Assembly: GCA_050084985.1 (NCBI GenBank)
Contig: JBITNC010000001.1
Span: 30,442,001 to 30,506,000 of the forward strand
DNA length: 64,000 nt
Direction: 5' to 3'
Source of the DNA: Nageia nagi
Lineage: Eukaryota; Pinophyta
Position numbers and translations under genes: made by a program
The notes under the pieces: model-generated
The model's database searches: none
Seen by the model: only the letters and a program-made list of their open reading frames with translations
Told to the model about the DNA's origin: nothing
Shown here: positions 1 to 11,989 of the stretch, in pieces
Layout of the letters: every line of letters starts with the position of its first letter
Position numbering within the stretch: position 1 is the stretch's first letter

Positions 1-76
1 TTTAGAGGTAGAACAAGAAGATATTATTCTAATACTATTTTATCAAAATCTAGATAAAAATGCTAGAGAATGGTTT
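1..76 (+). pseudogene. Element D gag, 5' fragment
   Basis: Frame 3 reads a typical Retrotrans_gag stretch: acidic residues, then DKNAREWF, the conserved region just before the capsid W-F motif. The reading stops at the F insertion and resumes at 3562 with S-I-T-T-Y-D-E-F-K-D-T-F in register. The window edge removes the start. Confidence 0.6.
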
Positions 77-469
77 CCATGATAGAGGGGGTGTTTCTTA
101 ATAGAAAGGCTTCAAAATATGTGCATGCATAAGCTTCTTAAAAAATCCTCTATGATTAAAATTTACCACCTACCCTTTTAATTTATTAAACCCCTCATGG
201 TAAATTTATTTTCATATGTTACTATTATTTGTTTTTAAGTCCCCTCTTTTTAAGAGTGGGGAAAGAGAAAATAACATAACCAAAACAAAATTCAAATTTT
301 TTTTTACACAACTTAATTATATGAGAAATAATCATTGAAATACTTAATCAATATTTATATAATTCTAGATAAAATTTTCAAGATAGATGCTACAAATTGA
401 AGGGTTTAAAAAGACATTAAATTTTTTTATCTATATATCATTTACATTAGTTTAAATTTCTATTATACA

Positions 470-522
470 CACACATGCACATACACTTGCGCATGCACAC
501 ACACACACACACACACACACAA
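470..522. repeat. (AC)n microsatellite
   Basis: Alternating AC/TG tract, interrupted in its first half by GC and AT steps and pure (CA)n in its second half. The cysteine/valine-rich ORF over it on the - strand is a repeat artefact. Confidence 0.9.
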
Positions 523-1204
523 TTACAAAAATAAAAGAGATAAAAAGTGAGCCTACAATGGCAACACATGCTCCACATCCCAATCCATCTTCTCTAACCA
601 CATTATTTTGAATGTATATTTTAAAGAAGTTAAAAATTCTATTGACTAATCCTCTAAATTTTTTCAACCTTACAATAAAAGGTATATGAGAAAGTATTGA
701 TATGACCTTAAAGTGATTCTTTAAAATTAAATCTAACTATCTATATGTGTGTATTTTGATGTTAACAATAAATGTTATTATCAAAATAATATATAATGAA
801 AATAAATAATTAAAAAAGATTTAAATATAATAATAAAGATAAAAGTATAACATACAAATAAATAATACTTCCTATTATAATTGTAATATTACAATAGGAA
901 TAAAAAAAAAAATGAAAATATCTTGCTCATCATATCATTATTCTTATGCAACTAACTAAATATTTCTTCTCTATAATTCAAATCTAATAATTTCAAAATG
1001 TCAATTGTCAAATTAATGCATATGAAAAAGTGGTAAATACCTTATTAATAAAATAATTTAACCAAAAAAATACATTAAATAAATATAGTAAATACATTTA
1101 ATATAAGTTTTATTCTGATTAGTTTTCATTTATTTTCTAATAACACCAAACAAAATTAGTTAATATAAGAAGAAATGAATGCTCATAGAAAAATAAAATT
1201 GGAA

Positions 1205-1460
1205 TAATTTGAGACTTAATTTATTAGGTTTCTTAGGGGACTTGGTCTCTTTAGGAGCTTCAACATATAAGGATTACTTTTTGGGTGGAGGTATTAGGTT
1301 TGTTGGCTAAGACTCCATTATGGGCAATGTTGACTCCATCCATAAGCTTGTCAAGCTCTTCATCATTATGTATAATGAGGAGGACATAGTGGGGATGATG
1401 TGATTCTTATTGTTGTTACAAGAACCATTAGATTTTTTATATTATTGCATTACCCAAGTT
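1205..1460 (-). pseudogene. Captured histone H2A fragment (C-terminal half)
   Basis: Read on the - strand, the segment resembles the C-terminal half of plant histone H2A. In order: an E-L-G-N-A-like piece near 1445-1460 (the αC helix region), N-N-N-K-N-H-I-I-P (family D-N-K-K-x-R-I-V-P), H-Y-V-L-L-I-I-H-N-D-E-E-L-D-K-L-M, then G-V-N-I-A-H-N-G-V-L-A-N, and finally A-P-K-E-T-K-S-P-K-K, the SPKK-type tail of plant H2A. Arg positions of the family read as His, consistent with CG-to-CA decay. One frameshift lies near 1395, a short A/T-rich gap lies upstream, and the N-terminal half is missing. It lies inside element F, so the likely source is capture by a DNA transposon. It is not functional. Confidence 0.7.
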
Positions 1461-1974
1461 CCATCAAAATTTTACCCTTAAAACTATTATACCACAACAT
1501 TAGGTGTTCTATATTATTGAGGTTTTTGAGCTCAAAAGCAATCTGGCCCTAGATAAAATTCAAACATAGGTTTATAATCCATAGCTCAAATTAATACCCC
1601 AATGTTGTAAAGATATATTAAAGGGATCAAAATTTTAGATGTTGTTTAGGAGGAGTCCTTCTAGGAAGATAAGGTTACCTAGGATAAAATCCAAGATACT
1701 AGAAATAGTATTATTCTCTAGGTTAAGAATCTAAACAAAAGTATAAGTTGATAGGGATGAGAGGATAAAACTTGATATGTTGTTGGAGAAACATTAGAGA
1801 TGAGTGCACATATTATAGGATTTCCCAAGGTTGGTTAGGATTGAACCTATGAATTGGTTGCAAGAAATGCCCAATTGTTAAATTCTTATAAGCTCACCTA
1901 ATGATATGGAGATGGTTCCACTCATCTGATTCTAGATCAAGTACTTCAACAACTAAGTACTCCATCATAATATA

Positions 1975-2359
1975 TATATGGATATCCAATTCCAATCCTT
2001 AACTCTTTGAATACCTCCCTTATTCAGATGTCTTATGATTCTTCCATCAAGTAATTGAACACCAATTCATAAATATGGAAGGAATTATTGACTTCATCTT
2101 TCTTCATAAACTTTGTACTTTTGCACCTCTTACCTCCATTCTTAATACAAAATAATATATATATATATATATGGGATATCCAATTCCCAATCCTTAACCT
2201 CTTGAATACCTCCCTTATTCAGATGTCTTATGATTCTTCCATCAAGGAATTGAAACACCAAATTCATAAATATGGAAAGGGAATTATTGACTTCATCTTT
2301 CCTTCATAAACTTTGTACTTTTGCACCTCTTACCTCCATTCTTAATACAAAAAATATTA

Positions 2360-2385
<26 letters not shown>
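1975..2385. repeat. Two-copy tandem duplication (about 194-bp period) with (AT)n ends
   Basis: The block from GGATATCCAATTCC (1980) to TACCTCCATTCTTAATACAA recurs from 2174 with few changes. Each copy ends in an (AT)n run (2154-2172 and 2359-2385). The 73-codon ORF over the second copy is fortuitous. No gene is seen in the remainder of F (250-1200, 1500-1970, 2390-3560); it is A/T-rich with further (TA)n tracts near 2692 and 2763. Confidence 0.85.
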
Positions 2386-2390
<5 letters not shown>

Positions 2391-3569
2391 CTCAAAGATT
2401 AAATTCAAATTAGATCAACCAACACAATACTTAATATGAAAATTGGTGAGTATTACAACTAGTTTATACCTTTAAAAAGCTATAATTGATGGGCACTGAA
2501 ACCATTATATTGAATCTTCAAGTATGATTTCGATTCATAAATTTTTCATTACACCAATCAACATCCCATTTTATTTTATATATATTTTTAAATTTTAACT
2601 ATATTATTTTAAATACACCTACTATAAGAAATTATTTTTGGAGGGAAATGATGGTTAATGTCTTACAAATCATATTTTTAATTTTAGATTATATATATAT
2701 ATATATATTACATACCTCAAATTATTTTTGCATGTTTACCTATGTCATTTTTTTACTTGTTTATATATATATATATTTTATTTATGTAAAGAATATTATC
2801 ACCTTATTTTAAAATACAATTATATATATTTTTATATATTATAGATAAATTATTAATTATAATACTTCATATCAAGTATTATTATGTCAAAAGATATTCT
2901 AAAATTACATTGAATGATGGGAGAGTCAAATGTTCATCTGTGAATAATTAATAAAATAAAATAATGAGCCAACTTTTGAAATTGAATCAAAAATTTAAAA
3001 TTTAAATGAATAAAAAACCTATTTATATAAACCAAAAACTCCAAATCACTTTCACTTACAATTTGTGAGTGTCTAAAAATGCAAACATATTTTAAGGGCT
3101 ATTGCAGGTAAATTACCTTCAATTATGTAGTTTTTGGGCATAAATTGAAGGTAAGGTTAGATCTTAAGCTCTAACATTAATTTAATATTAGTCAATTTGA
3201 TTTATAAAAATATGAAATAATTAATTAATTTAATATGTTAAAATGAATTTAATATTAAAATAATGTTTTAATTATCTCAAAATAATAAAACTAAAGAGTA
3301 ATAGAATAATGATATCATCATATAAGAGGGAGTTTGGGTATAAATACCATCCAATTATCCATGTTTTACCCCCTCCTAAAAACCCCTTCACCATTGTAAT
3401 TGTTGCCTAGGTAACCTCCCCCCTTATGTTAAAACCCCTTAGCCCTCCCCTTATAAAATATTTACTAATATACCAATACTTCATATTAATATTATAAATA
3501 CCCCTTTATAACTCTCACATGTTATTTACCATTTCTTACTAACATACCCCCCTCCCTTGGTAATGGTTT

Positions 3570-4330
3570 TTTGCATTATCAACTTCTTCAATAACAACCT
3601 ATGATGAATTCAAGGATACATTCTTGAAAAACTAGGTCTAGAAGAAGAATTAGTAACTCATACTCATATTTATAAAAAATCAAGAAAAATAAAATGAAAC
3701 CATTGATGAATTCAATACCAAATTCAACAGACTAAAAAATAAACTACCAGGGGATCTAATACCTAATAATATACAATCCATTTTCCATTACAAAGAAGCT
3801 CTCCTTGGATAAATAAGATATGAGCTTAGATATTTCAGATCTCAAGACCTATAATAATGTATATATACTACATTTTATATTTAGAGGGAAATGATATGTG
3901 CAAGAAAGATGAAACCTTGCTCTTTAGATCCAATAATAGAAAGAAACTAAGAAAATGGAAATTTTTGTTCCTACTAAAGAAGATCCAAATGAAAAATTAT
4001 TAAGATAAATATTTGAAATTATCTAAAATTTTAATAAATTGTTATCAAGAATATAAAGAGAGAGTCATCCTCAATACAATATAGGTGACACTACTTCCAG
4101 TAATTTTAATTCTAGACCTCTATTCAAAACATTTTCTAATAGACCATGGAATAATATTTGGAGGCCTAGAGATGCCTAGAAATATATAAAATTTATTCCT
4201 ATTACTATTTCTACAACTAATTTTCTAAATGAATATCTATTTTATAGATTTTTTGTGATTTACCGCATAACCCCATAGTTTGTACCATCTATTTTTCGGA
4301 TTAGAAGGAAACAAAAGGAAAAGATGAAGG
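3570..4330 (+). pseudogene. Element D gag, main part
   Basis: Resumes from the F insertion with Y-D-E-F-K-D-T-F and, after a frameshift, NETIDEFNTKFNRL...LPGDLIPNN, typical of the second half of plant gypsy capsid proteins. Near 4245-4290 a short Cys/His segment (C-D-L-P-H-N-P-I-V-C) lies where the zinc knuckle is expected. Several stops and frame changes; not translatable as one protein. Confidence 0.6.
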
Positions 4331-4899
4331 CTCAAAAATTAATATGTTTGGGGACTTGAAGATGAGAAGATAGAAATAAATTTGGGCATGATATCATCAC
4401 TTCCCATTAATAGATTGATCACAGTACCAAAGAGGTTATATTATATCATAATCCATAAATTAAAAAGAAAAATTTGCTTATGATCCTTCACAACACTCAT
4501 ACCAAAGCATTTGTCTAGATAAATGACATTCATGGGATAAATATAAGTAATAAAATAATTCTTGATAGAACTAACCAACCTACTGACAATGATAATAAGA
4601 AGAGCCATAATGATAAAAAATAATAAAAAGGAGCTACAAACTCAAGTATATATTAATTATTAGAAAGAAATAATACGATCTCAAAAGGAATCATCCCATC
4701 ATCAAGAAATTATTGAAAAGAAAAAGGAACCTAACAAAATGGTATTTTATGCAAGTGCTTAATTTATTATACTGAAGGTTGTATTCACACTTGAAGAGAT
4801 GATGAAATGATCATATTTGTAAGACTTTTAGCTTCTTTGAAGAAAAAGCATTGTAGCATTTGATAAAGCTAATAACTCTATATCAAATCTTTATGTGAA

Positions 4900-5230
4900 T
4901 GATAATACTTTGTTTATATCATTACAATATAATAATTTTGATAGTCATTATGTAATGTATAACTCCATGATGGATAATAGAGCCTCCATGAATGTGATGG
5001 CAAAATAAGTTACAAATACTCTTGGACTAACATGCATTAGTGATCATCCTCCTATGGTAGTAATGAATAATAGAAAAGTTAGATAATGTTAGTATATACA
5101 AACATGTGTTATTCTTTTTAGATGAACATCTTGAAAAAATATTATTTATGGATACAGTTGTAGTGGAAGTAAAACCGTATTTCTCTCTATTATTATTTAT
5201 ATGATTGAACAAACTAATTAGATTTTCCTT
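4900..5230 (+). pseudogene. Element D retropepsin-like protease remnant
   Basis: The frame around 4940-5080 reads MDNRASMNVMAK and then a T-L-G-L segment, aligning with the retropepsin active site (family D-S/T-G-A-S-x-N-V-M). The catalytic D is kept, but S-G reads N-R. A stop follows N-V-M-A-K. Position between gag and RNase H fits a gypsy pol. Confidence 0.6.
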
Positions 5231-5522
5231 TGAAATGGAATTATCATATGCTACTATTCATGTGCCTGATAAATCAATAATCATTATTTGAAAAAAAACT
5301 TATAATAGTCTAGTACTTGAGGTTAGATCTCAAGATGATGTCATCAACATGATAGAAGAACTTGAAGATATTGAGGATCATGATGATGGAGTCTTTTGCA
5401 TATGGCATGCACCTATTCCTTTACAAAATGAATAGATGGATGACCATACAATGGATCCTGATATCATAATATAGGTTGATGTAACCACATATTTCCTTAA
5501 AAAAGAAACCATCTAAAACATA

Positions 5523-5900
5523 AATTTTAATCATGCCAAATCTAGAATTGGTAATGAAGCAAGGGTGAATTTGGAAGATATTATATGATCTTATCTAATA
5601 ATCCCTTATAAATAATATTCATAAATATAAATCACTAATATTAGAATTAGATAAGGAAAGAAAATTAAAAATCAATCATATGGTGATATTTGGAGATGCA
5701 AAATTGATTATAAATTATATCAAAGGAGCATACAAGATAAAGCTTACAAGGTTCAGTCAGTATAGAAAAGATATGACTTGGATAAATTAAATTTTTATTT
5801 TGTTATCCTTCAATCTAATTTTTTTTCATGAAAGTTAAGTAAAATGGATGACCTATTGGTATTTCTTATTGATGATGAATATAATCCCAAAATAGATTAT
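5523..5900 (+). pseudogene. Element D second RNase H (aRNH-like), upstream of RT
   Basis: Fragments of an archaeal-type RNase H in the family order: N-F-N-H-A-K-S-R-I-G-N (near 5523, family F-D-G-A-S-x-G-N-x-G), a K-Y-K-S-L-I-L-E-L piece where N-E-A-E-Y-x-A-L-I is expected, then V-I-F-G-D-A-K-L-I-I-N-Y-I at about 5670, matching V-x-G-D-S-x-L-V-I-N-Q. The segment lies before reverse transcriptase, as in the A family. Frameshifts and stops throughout. Confidence 0.55.
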
Positions 5901-6299
5901 CAGTCTATGCAAAATCATCCATTTGTCTAAATACATAAACCTTTAATGCTTGATAATATTATTTATATGCAAGTTTTGAAGATAATATTTATATTGAAGA
6001 ATCCATGTAGGCTCAAAATGAATATTCTAACTATATATATGATGAAGGAGATGAATTTAATCTAGTACAAAAAATTAAGATTCTTGTTAAAGTTATTAAA
6101 TTGAAAATAGGCAATATCCCTAATGGGTTTGATAACATTGGATGCATTATATGATGAAGCTAAGAAATAATATTATTTTATTGTTACTCAAACTATTATC
6201 AAGATGGATTTTGAAGAGATAAATATGGGAAATGAGAAAGATAAGATGTATATAAAGACTAATCTTGAAATACTTCCTAAGAGAAAGTAGAATGCCATA

Positions 6300-6574
6300 A
6301 ATTCTTGAAGGAAGAATAGGGATGTATTTTCAAGGGAATATGATGACCTTAGAACTTTCAAACCTTCTATCCTAAGACATATTATCCCTTTGATAGAAGA
6401 AGTGGATCCTTTTATAAAAAAGAGGAAGTTTAATCCTACATTATTCTATCTTATGTAAAAGCTAAACAAAGAATTTAGAGGATGCTAAAATTATATAAAG
6501 GGCTAGATATTCTTTTTGGATTTCAAATTTAGTGTTGGTGAGGAAAACCATAGGAGAACTTAGGCTATGTGTAG
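6300..6574 (+). pseudogene. Element D reverse transcriptase, N-terminal part, cut at 6574
   Basis: Shows the run-in to a plant gypsy RT: H-I-I-P-L-I-E-E-V-D-P-F, an N-K-E-F-like stretch, then F-W-I-S-N-L, V-R-K and G-E-L-R-L-C-V, which precede the D-x-R-x-L-N motif. The frame ends exactly where TGTTGAAACC begins. About 5900-6300 is A/T-rich linker without a clear domain. Confidence 0.65.
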
Positions 6575-7887
6575 TGTTGAAACCTAAAAGTGGTCCCCTT
6601 AATATGGTACCTCTTAGGTGTAATTTTATGTACATGTATTAATCATATTTAGTCACATTTAATCATATTTTACATTATTATCACATATTTTTTAGGTTAT
6701 GTTCTTATATTTTATGTTAGGTACATTGGGATGACTATTATTACCTTTACATAAGGGGTCAAATGATGAATTATGCTTTATATAAATGTAAGTATCTCTA
6801 ACCTAGGGAATGCATGTCAAGATTACATCTTGATAGCCAATACCCTACTCTTGAGTCTTTCTAAATTTCACCTATTAAAATTGGAATCTTGTTACCACTC
6901 AAGAAAATATTTGTTATCCAAATCCACAATCATATGCTCAATTCAACTTATTATCATCTTTGCTATCATTAATCCTTATTGGTGAGCCTCATTCTTTAAC
7001 AAAATTAGCAACCATGTTGATTTCCATGCCTACATTGAGCACTTTGAGACTAGCACTCACACTAGTGTTTCTTTTATAGTTGGCCTTAGGATTCACAAAA
7101 AAAGGTCACCAATATTTGACAAGTTCATCTACATATCCTCTATATTGAAATAGATAAGGATACATAGTTATTTATTTTCACTTGATTCCTTTCTCTTAGT
7201 ACCTGTAGTTGCATTTACATCTTGACATCAATGTGATTTCATTGTTTTTTATTGCACTATTAAATTCTCTTATTTGTGTATGTTTATTTAAGTTCAATTA
7301 GCTTATATAATTCATACAATAAAATGCATATGTGCTTTTAGTTCATTTAGAGGTAAACCTATGTGTACCAAAACATATATCAACATATTGGCATCCATAT
7401 TTCTTTGCATTTTATTACTCTACATTAAGGTTAGAATATAAAGTGCTCTTGAACTCACTCATGTATTTTCATAGTTGATGCAATATCAACATATTGGCAC
7501 CCACCTTTCTTTGCATTTTCTTATTCTACATTGGGGTTAGAATATAAAGTGCTCTCAAACTCACTCATCTCCTTTCATAGTTGGCATAATATAAAATATT
7601 GGTTCCCACCTTTATTTGAATTTTTTTATTCTTAATTAAGGTTAGAATATAAATGCTCTCAAACCAATAATTCTATGGCAATGTTAAACCTATTAAGGGT
7701 TCTATTTAAGCATTATAATTTTAAGGCATTTTTTGTTACTAGAAATGAAAATGCACATCTTAATACTAACCTTGAAGCTAAAAAAAATACAAGGAGAAGA
7801 AGAATTGGTTAGGCCTAAATTGGTTTAAAGGCAAAGTAAAAGAATTCACACCAAATAACCATCTACTAATGTACAAGGGAAGATAAT
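6575..7887 (+). mobile_element. Element E: probable LTR retrotransposon, 5' part only
   Basis: Element D's RT is broken at 6574. The inserted sequence begins TGTTGAAACC, an LTR-like TG start, and runs to 7887, where the A+ LTR interrupts it. Segments reading CAACATATTGGCACCCACC (7490s) resemble an LTR end followed by a primer-binding site. No coding domain is seen, and the 70-codon ORF at 6773 has no recognisable family. The other end lies beyond the window, so identity as an LTR element and the strand are inference. Confidence 0.4.
7376..7665. repeat. Three-copy tandem repeat (about 100-115 bp) in element E
   Basis: The unit ATCAACATATTGGCACCCAC ... TTCTACATT..GGTTAGAATA ... TGCTCTCAAACTCACTCAT occurs at about 7380, 7487 and 7590, the last copy more diverged and truncated. 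The repeat includes the primer-binding-site-like TTGGCACCCACC each time. Confidence 0.75.
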
Positions 7888-9304
7888 TGTATACTCATAC
7901 ATATTTTTGGCAAATAAAAAGAGTTTTTTATGGGTATGATATATTTTTATCCTTTACTATTTGATAGAATATTTACACTTAATCAATTTTGAACATTTAT
8001 CATAGTACTTGATTTTGATGAAGTTCCAACAATATTGGATTGAGAAAAATTTCTAGAATAGTGATAAAATAGAATAGTGTTGGTACTTAGTAATTTTTGA
8101 GTATTTCTTGTAGTTTCAATTTTGGTAAAGATTTGATAGTATTAAGATGAATAAATTTTACCAAAATGGTAGTAAATTCAAATAATATTATACTTAGCCA
8201 TTTTATAATATTTTACAAATAATTTGATTTTGGTGAATATTTGGTAGAGTGAAGCAAGCCAAATTCTACCATAATAGTAAAAAAAATAAACATATTTTTT
8301 CTTCAGTTCTAGCATCCCCAAATGTGGTTTAGTCATATGTCATAAGGAATTATAGTAATATAAACTACTAAAGTATTTTGATTTTGATATTCAAGTTCTA
8401 GCCATCTAGATCAAAGCATGTCCAGAGTATTCTATTGGAATAGTATATTTTACTTCAATATCTAACTTTGATAGGTCTATCCAAATTCATATGCTTGTAT
8501 ATATTGTTGGAACCTCAATAAAATATGTTTTCATTCAAAGAAGATAACTTCAACTCTCATATTTAGGTTTTCAAGTACCAAATAAGCTAAAGGATATTAA
8601 TGCATACAGAAGAATGACCTAGATCTTTATATATTGACTTAGAGTAAAATCTATCAAAGAATCAAATATGATACTTTATAAATATCTAGTTATTTAGTTA
8701 TAGATATTTTAACGTATTAGAGTTTTTTAGAGATTAGTTAGAAGATATTTTCTAGAGGAAAACTATAATTATTACCTTCATTGAAGGAGAAGGAGTTGTA
8801 TATAGTAGATATTGCCCCTATTTTGTATTAGTACCAATGATAATGAAATGCAATTTACTTATTGATCTCTTAACTATGATCTATTTATCATTATTCTTAA
8901 ATGGTTTTGTGATATTTTTGTTTGCACTTCATGGAATATGAGAGATTATTAGTAGTTAATATGTATCTGTAAAGCGCTTGTAGAGTTTTTTTACTTGGAA
9001 TATCATATTTTATTTGGTGGATATAAAATCAAACTATATGACCATCTTAGATTATACTATAATGAATGCTTATTCTATTTTGGATATTTATTTCTCCTTA
9101 TTTGCACCTACTAACCTAACATTTTAAGTTCACTTTAGTTCTACAGTTTATTTTTTGTACCTTTACTTTTGTAAATCCTAGTCTAATTTTGATAGGAACC
9201 AATCTTCTCTAGAGATAGATTTCTAATTTTGGAAAAATTCATCAAAATTATAGCTATTAATTTGATTATGTGTGCATGTGAAAATTACCATATTTTAATC
9301 AATA
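7888..9304 (+). repeat. 5' LTR of A+
   Basis: 1417 bp, TGTATACTCATAC at the start and TTAATCAATA at the end (family CA decayed to TA). It aligns in reverse orientation along its full length with 13909-15283 and with the split copy 51353-51989 + 60468-61245. The joined length of the latter, 1415 bp, confirms the boundaries. Confidence 0.85.
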
Positions 9305-9313
9305 ATATTATAA

Positions 9314-9340
9314 TTCTTTTTGGTATGCCTGGTGGGATGA
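9314..9340 (+). other. Probable primer-binding site of family A
   Basis: Just inside the LTR both A copies share TTTTTGG(T/A)ATGCCT..TGGGAT (A- at about 51316-51342 on the - strand). Position and the TGG start suggest the tRNA primer site; the priming tRNA was not identified. Confidence 0.5.
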
Positions 9341-9559
9341 TCTCCTAGCTTGAGCTAAATTATTTATGATTATACAATCATGATGGTGACTTTGCTTAGT
9401 TGAAACTCATTCTTTCTCTGAAAATATTGAACCCAAAAAAATTATTTAAGTTTTACTACTTTTTAGTTCTTGTTGATTATGAGAAAAAGGTCACAAATTG
9501 AGAAAGTCAAATAATTCCATAGTGTTAAAAGTTCCAAAAGATTTGTTGAAACTCTGTTA

Positions 9560-10800
9560 GAAAATTGAAATCTCTTATAGATCTTATTCATATTTTAACC
9601 CCCATTGCATTGAATTATATTCTACCTTTAACTTGTAGGAACATTATAAATTCACTTGTTCAAATGGCATAGCCAACTCAACCTCTTTTTTATCCATAAT
9701 GGAATGATTTTGGTGCTCTCCATGTTGCAAATACTCATGAGATCCTAGTGCAAGCTACCAAAGTTTTGCAAAATTAGGATGGTTATAGAAAGAATACTTA
9801 TAAACATTGTTAGGGTATTGAAAATATGGCCAAGTAGCACAACATAGTTCATAAATATGTTATGTTTAGATTGCTTGCCATGTATCTCTCCAACAAAGTT
9901 TTAAATTAGTACATAACACTTTTGGACAATTCCATATCTACATGGGCTCAACTTGCAAAATCCTTCATTCTTGAATTTAGTGAGGTTGATGATCCATAAT
10001 AATTATTATCACAATTCAATTTTATTCAAATACATCCTCAAATCCTCAAGAAAATGTATCTAAATTTAATATTAAATTTGCCAAATCTTGGGCTAGAGTG
10101 TCTCTAGCTATGAGGTCACATCATTCAATGGATTTAATGTTCTACATTAGATCATTTACTCCTAATTTAGCTTCAAGGATTGAGATGACTACACATTAAT
10201 AATTTTTAAACACTTATAAAGTTTCTTTACTATATGAAGTTTCTCTAATTTCAATAAGAAAGCTTCCTTCCATAATATTTACACCTATCTCATATGCACC
10301 CTTATCTTCCATGCAACCTTTAATGCAAACTTATACTTCTTCATTGATAATTCAGTCTTCTTATTTATCCCACTTATAAATTTTGGTATCATAATCTAAA
10401 TTTCTTTACCTACACTACAACCTCATCTTTCATTACCTACACTTTTACCATAATTGCCACTTCTTGCACCTCCCTCTAGTAGAATTGTGTAATAAGAAAA
10501 TATCAATAAAATGAAGATTGCTCAATTGAAAACTTGGTAAGAAGTTTGTCAAATTAGAGGATATATGAATAGAGGGAAACTAAAAGGTGATAATAATATG
10601 AGCAAAGGGATGATGGAGATCAACAAAGGAGGTATTCTTATCCTTCTAGAGGTGAAGCACAATAAAGGGATTCACCTACGATAAATAGAGTATATATGTC
10701 TCCTAAGGCATACATTCATCCTTCTAATTAGGATTGGTGTAGAGATTATAATGACCCTCATGTACAAAATTCTTATTCTATATACTAACATCAAATAATA
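9560..10800 (+). pseudogene. A+ gag
   Basis: The clearest part (about 9780-10290) reads, with stops, the capsid core of a plant gypsy gag: Y-I-T-L-L-D-N-S-I-S-T-W-A-Q-L, then F-I-L-E-F-S-E-V-D-D-P, L-L-S-Q-F and I-H-P-Q. Near 10736-10760 a W-C-R-D-Y-N-D-P-H segment lies where a zinc knuckle is expected. The A- copy (51189-50400, - strand) has the same motifs. Stops fall mainly at Gln/Trp positions. Confidence 0.65.
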
Positions 10801-11439
10801 TTGGTATCTAATGATGGAGTCAATAATGACTATTATGTCAATGAAGGAGCATCATAAGCTAATCTCATGATTCTATTGGAACCTACTAATAGAGATTTTC
10901 AAATAAGGTCTACAATAAGATAGTTTCAAACTTAGAGGTAGATTCAATCCTTCCTAATTAATCCTATTCAAATACTATCTACTTATTTTTACAAGTTACC
11001 ATCAAAGAAGCCTATAGAAAATTATCGCTACTAATAAGATTTTTCTAGAAAAATAATTTCTAGAAAAATAACAAGTTGTCCATTCTTTTGCTTCTTCAAA
11101 AATTCAAGGGAGAAAGTAGCCAAAAGGTTTAGATTCCCATATTTGATAAGGATCTAGAAAGGAGAAGCAATACACTATTATAAGAGAAAATATATAGAAG
11201 AGAGTTCTCCTTGTATAGTTTTATACAACATTATCGATGAATTGAAGAGAATAACATAAAGAGCATCACTTCTTGATTCCTTCCATATTCCTAGTCAAAT
11301 AGACTTACTTTAATTACTAGCTACTAGTAATCCAAACTAAAGGAGATGATAGCTAGAATTATAGTCTATATGTAGCCAAATAATTACCAGGTATGGAAAA
11401 AAATAAACCTCCTCCTTTTTATATAACCCTTGAATTAGA

Positions 11440-11870
11440 AGGATACATTATCCATAATTATATGATAGATTCTAGGGATTTTCATGATAGTGATGCTTAA
11501 GAAAGTATCTGATGTCATTAGATTTTCCTACACTAAACATTAACTAGAATACTTTAATTGTATGGTACAAATATAAAGACCCTTAGTGCAGTAATATATG
11601 TCCAATTAAGTTTCATATATATCTAAGGATCTCAATCATCTAAGATATCATAGTTGTTTCTCTTCCTCCTTTGTTTAGTTTGTGTCTATCAAGAGAATTT
11701 ACATTCAAAATAGGATCATGCTTAGATATGGAATATTTCTATATATCTATTCCCTTTAAGAATAGAATGTTAAATGTTGTGAATGAGCCTACATCAAGTT
11801 TTCTCATTGAGAAACTTCCTCAACTTAACATTATAAATGAGAAGGCTATGTTAACAAATGCTATTGAATA
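11440..11870 (+). pseudogene. A+ protease region
   Basis: Y-M-I-D-S at 11460 is the retropepsin D-S of the active site, followed by N-x-K-T-L and, from 11671, a readable C-L-S-R-E-F-T-F-K-I-G-S segment ending P-F-K-N-R-M-L-N-V-V-N-E-P. The A- copy at 48827-49210 reads the same region with I-D-L-R-L-S-M-K-V-M-P. The region 10800-11440 is linker with no recognisable domain. Confidence 0.6.
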
Positions 11871-11989
11871 GGAGTTAGACTTTATAGATTTAGTTTTTGA
11901 ACTTATGATCAATCAAATTAAGAGAAAGGGTATTTGGAACTATGTGATTCTTGAATATGTTACAAATTTACCACCCCTTAACATTCAAG

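Larger units (their letters stand above)
77..3561. mobile_element. Element F: hAT-like non-autonomous DNA transposon in D gag
   Basis: An 8-bp direct repeat AATGGTTT flanks the element (69-76 and 3562-3569), and the gag frame of D is continuous across the empty site. The ends form an imperfect G-rich inverted repeat: CCATGATAGAGGGGG on the left, and ACCAAGGGAGGGGGG when the right end is read inward. An 8-bp TSD with CA..G-type termini fits the hAT superfamily. The 3.5-kb interior has no transposase. It holds a histone H2A fragment (about 1205-1460), a tandem duplication (1975-2385) and AT/AC microsatellites. Superfamily assignment is inference. Confidence 0.55.
1..6574 (+). mobile_element. 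Element D: decayed Ty3/gypsy retrotransposon, truncated by window edge and by element E
   Basis: A + strand gypsy element with gag, protease, RNase H-like domain and the start of reverse transcriptase recognisable in that order, all broken by stops and frameshifts. It consists of 1-76 and 3562-6574, with element F (77-3561) inserted in gag. Reverse transcriptase stops abruptly at 6574 where another LTR-like sequence begins, so the rest of D should lie beyond the right edge of the window. No LTR of D is visible. The gag differs from that of the A family, but the domain order (RNase H before reverse transcriptase) is the same. Confidence 0.75.

Noticed and set aside
452-667. 71-codon cysteine/valine-rich ORF
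   Set aside because: Composition comes from the (AC)n microsatellite; no family.
6773-6985. 70-codon ORF in element E
   Set aside because: No motif or homolog recognised, and no related ORF elsewhere in the window; length is within chance for this composition.
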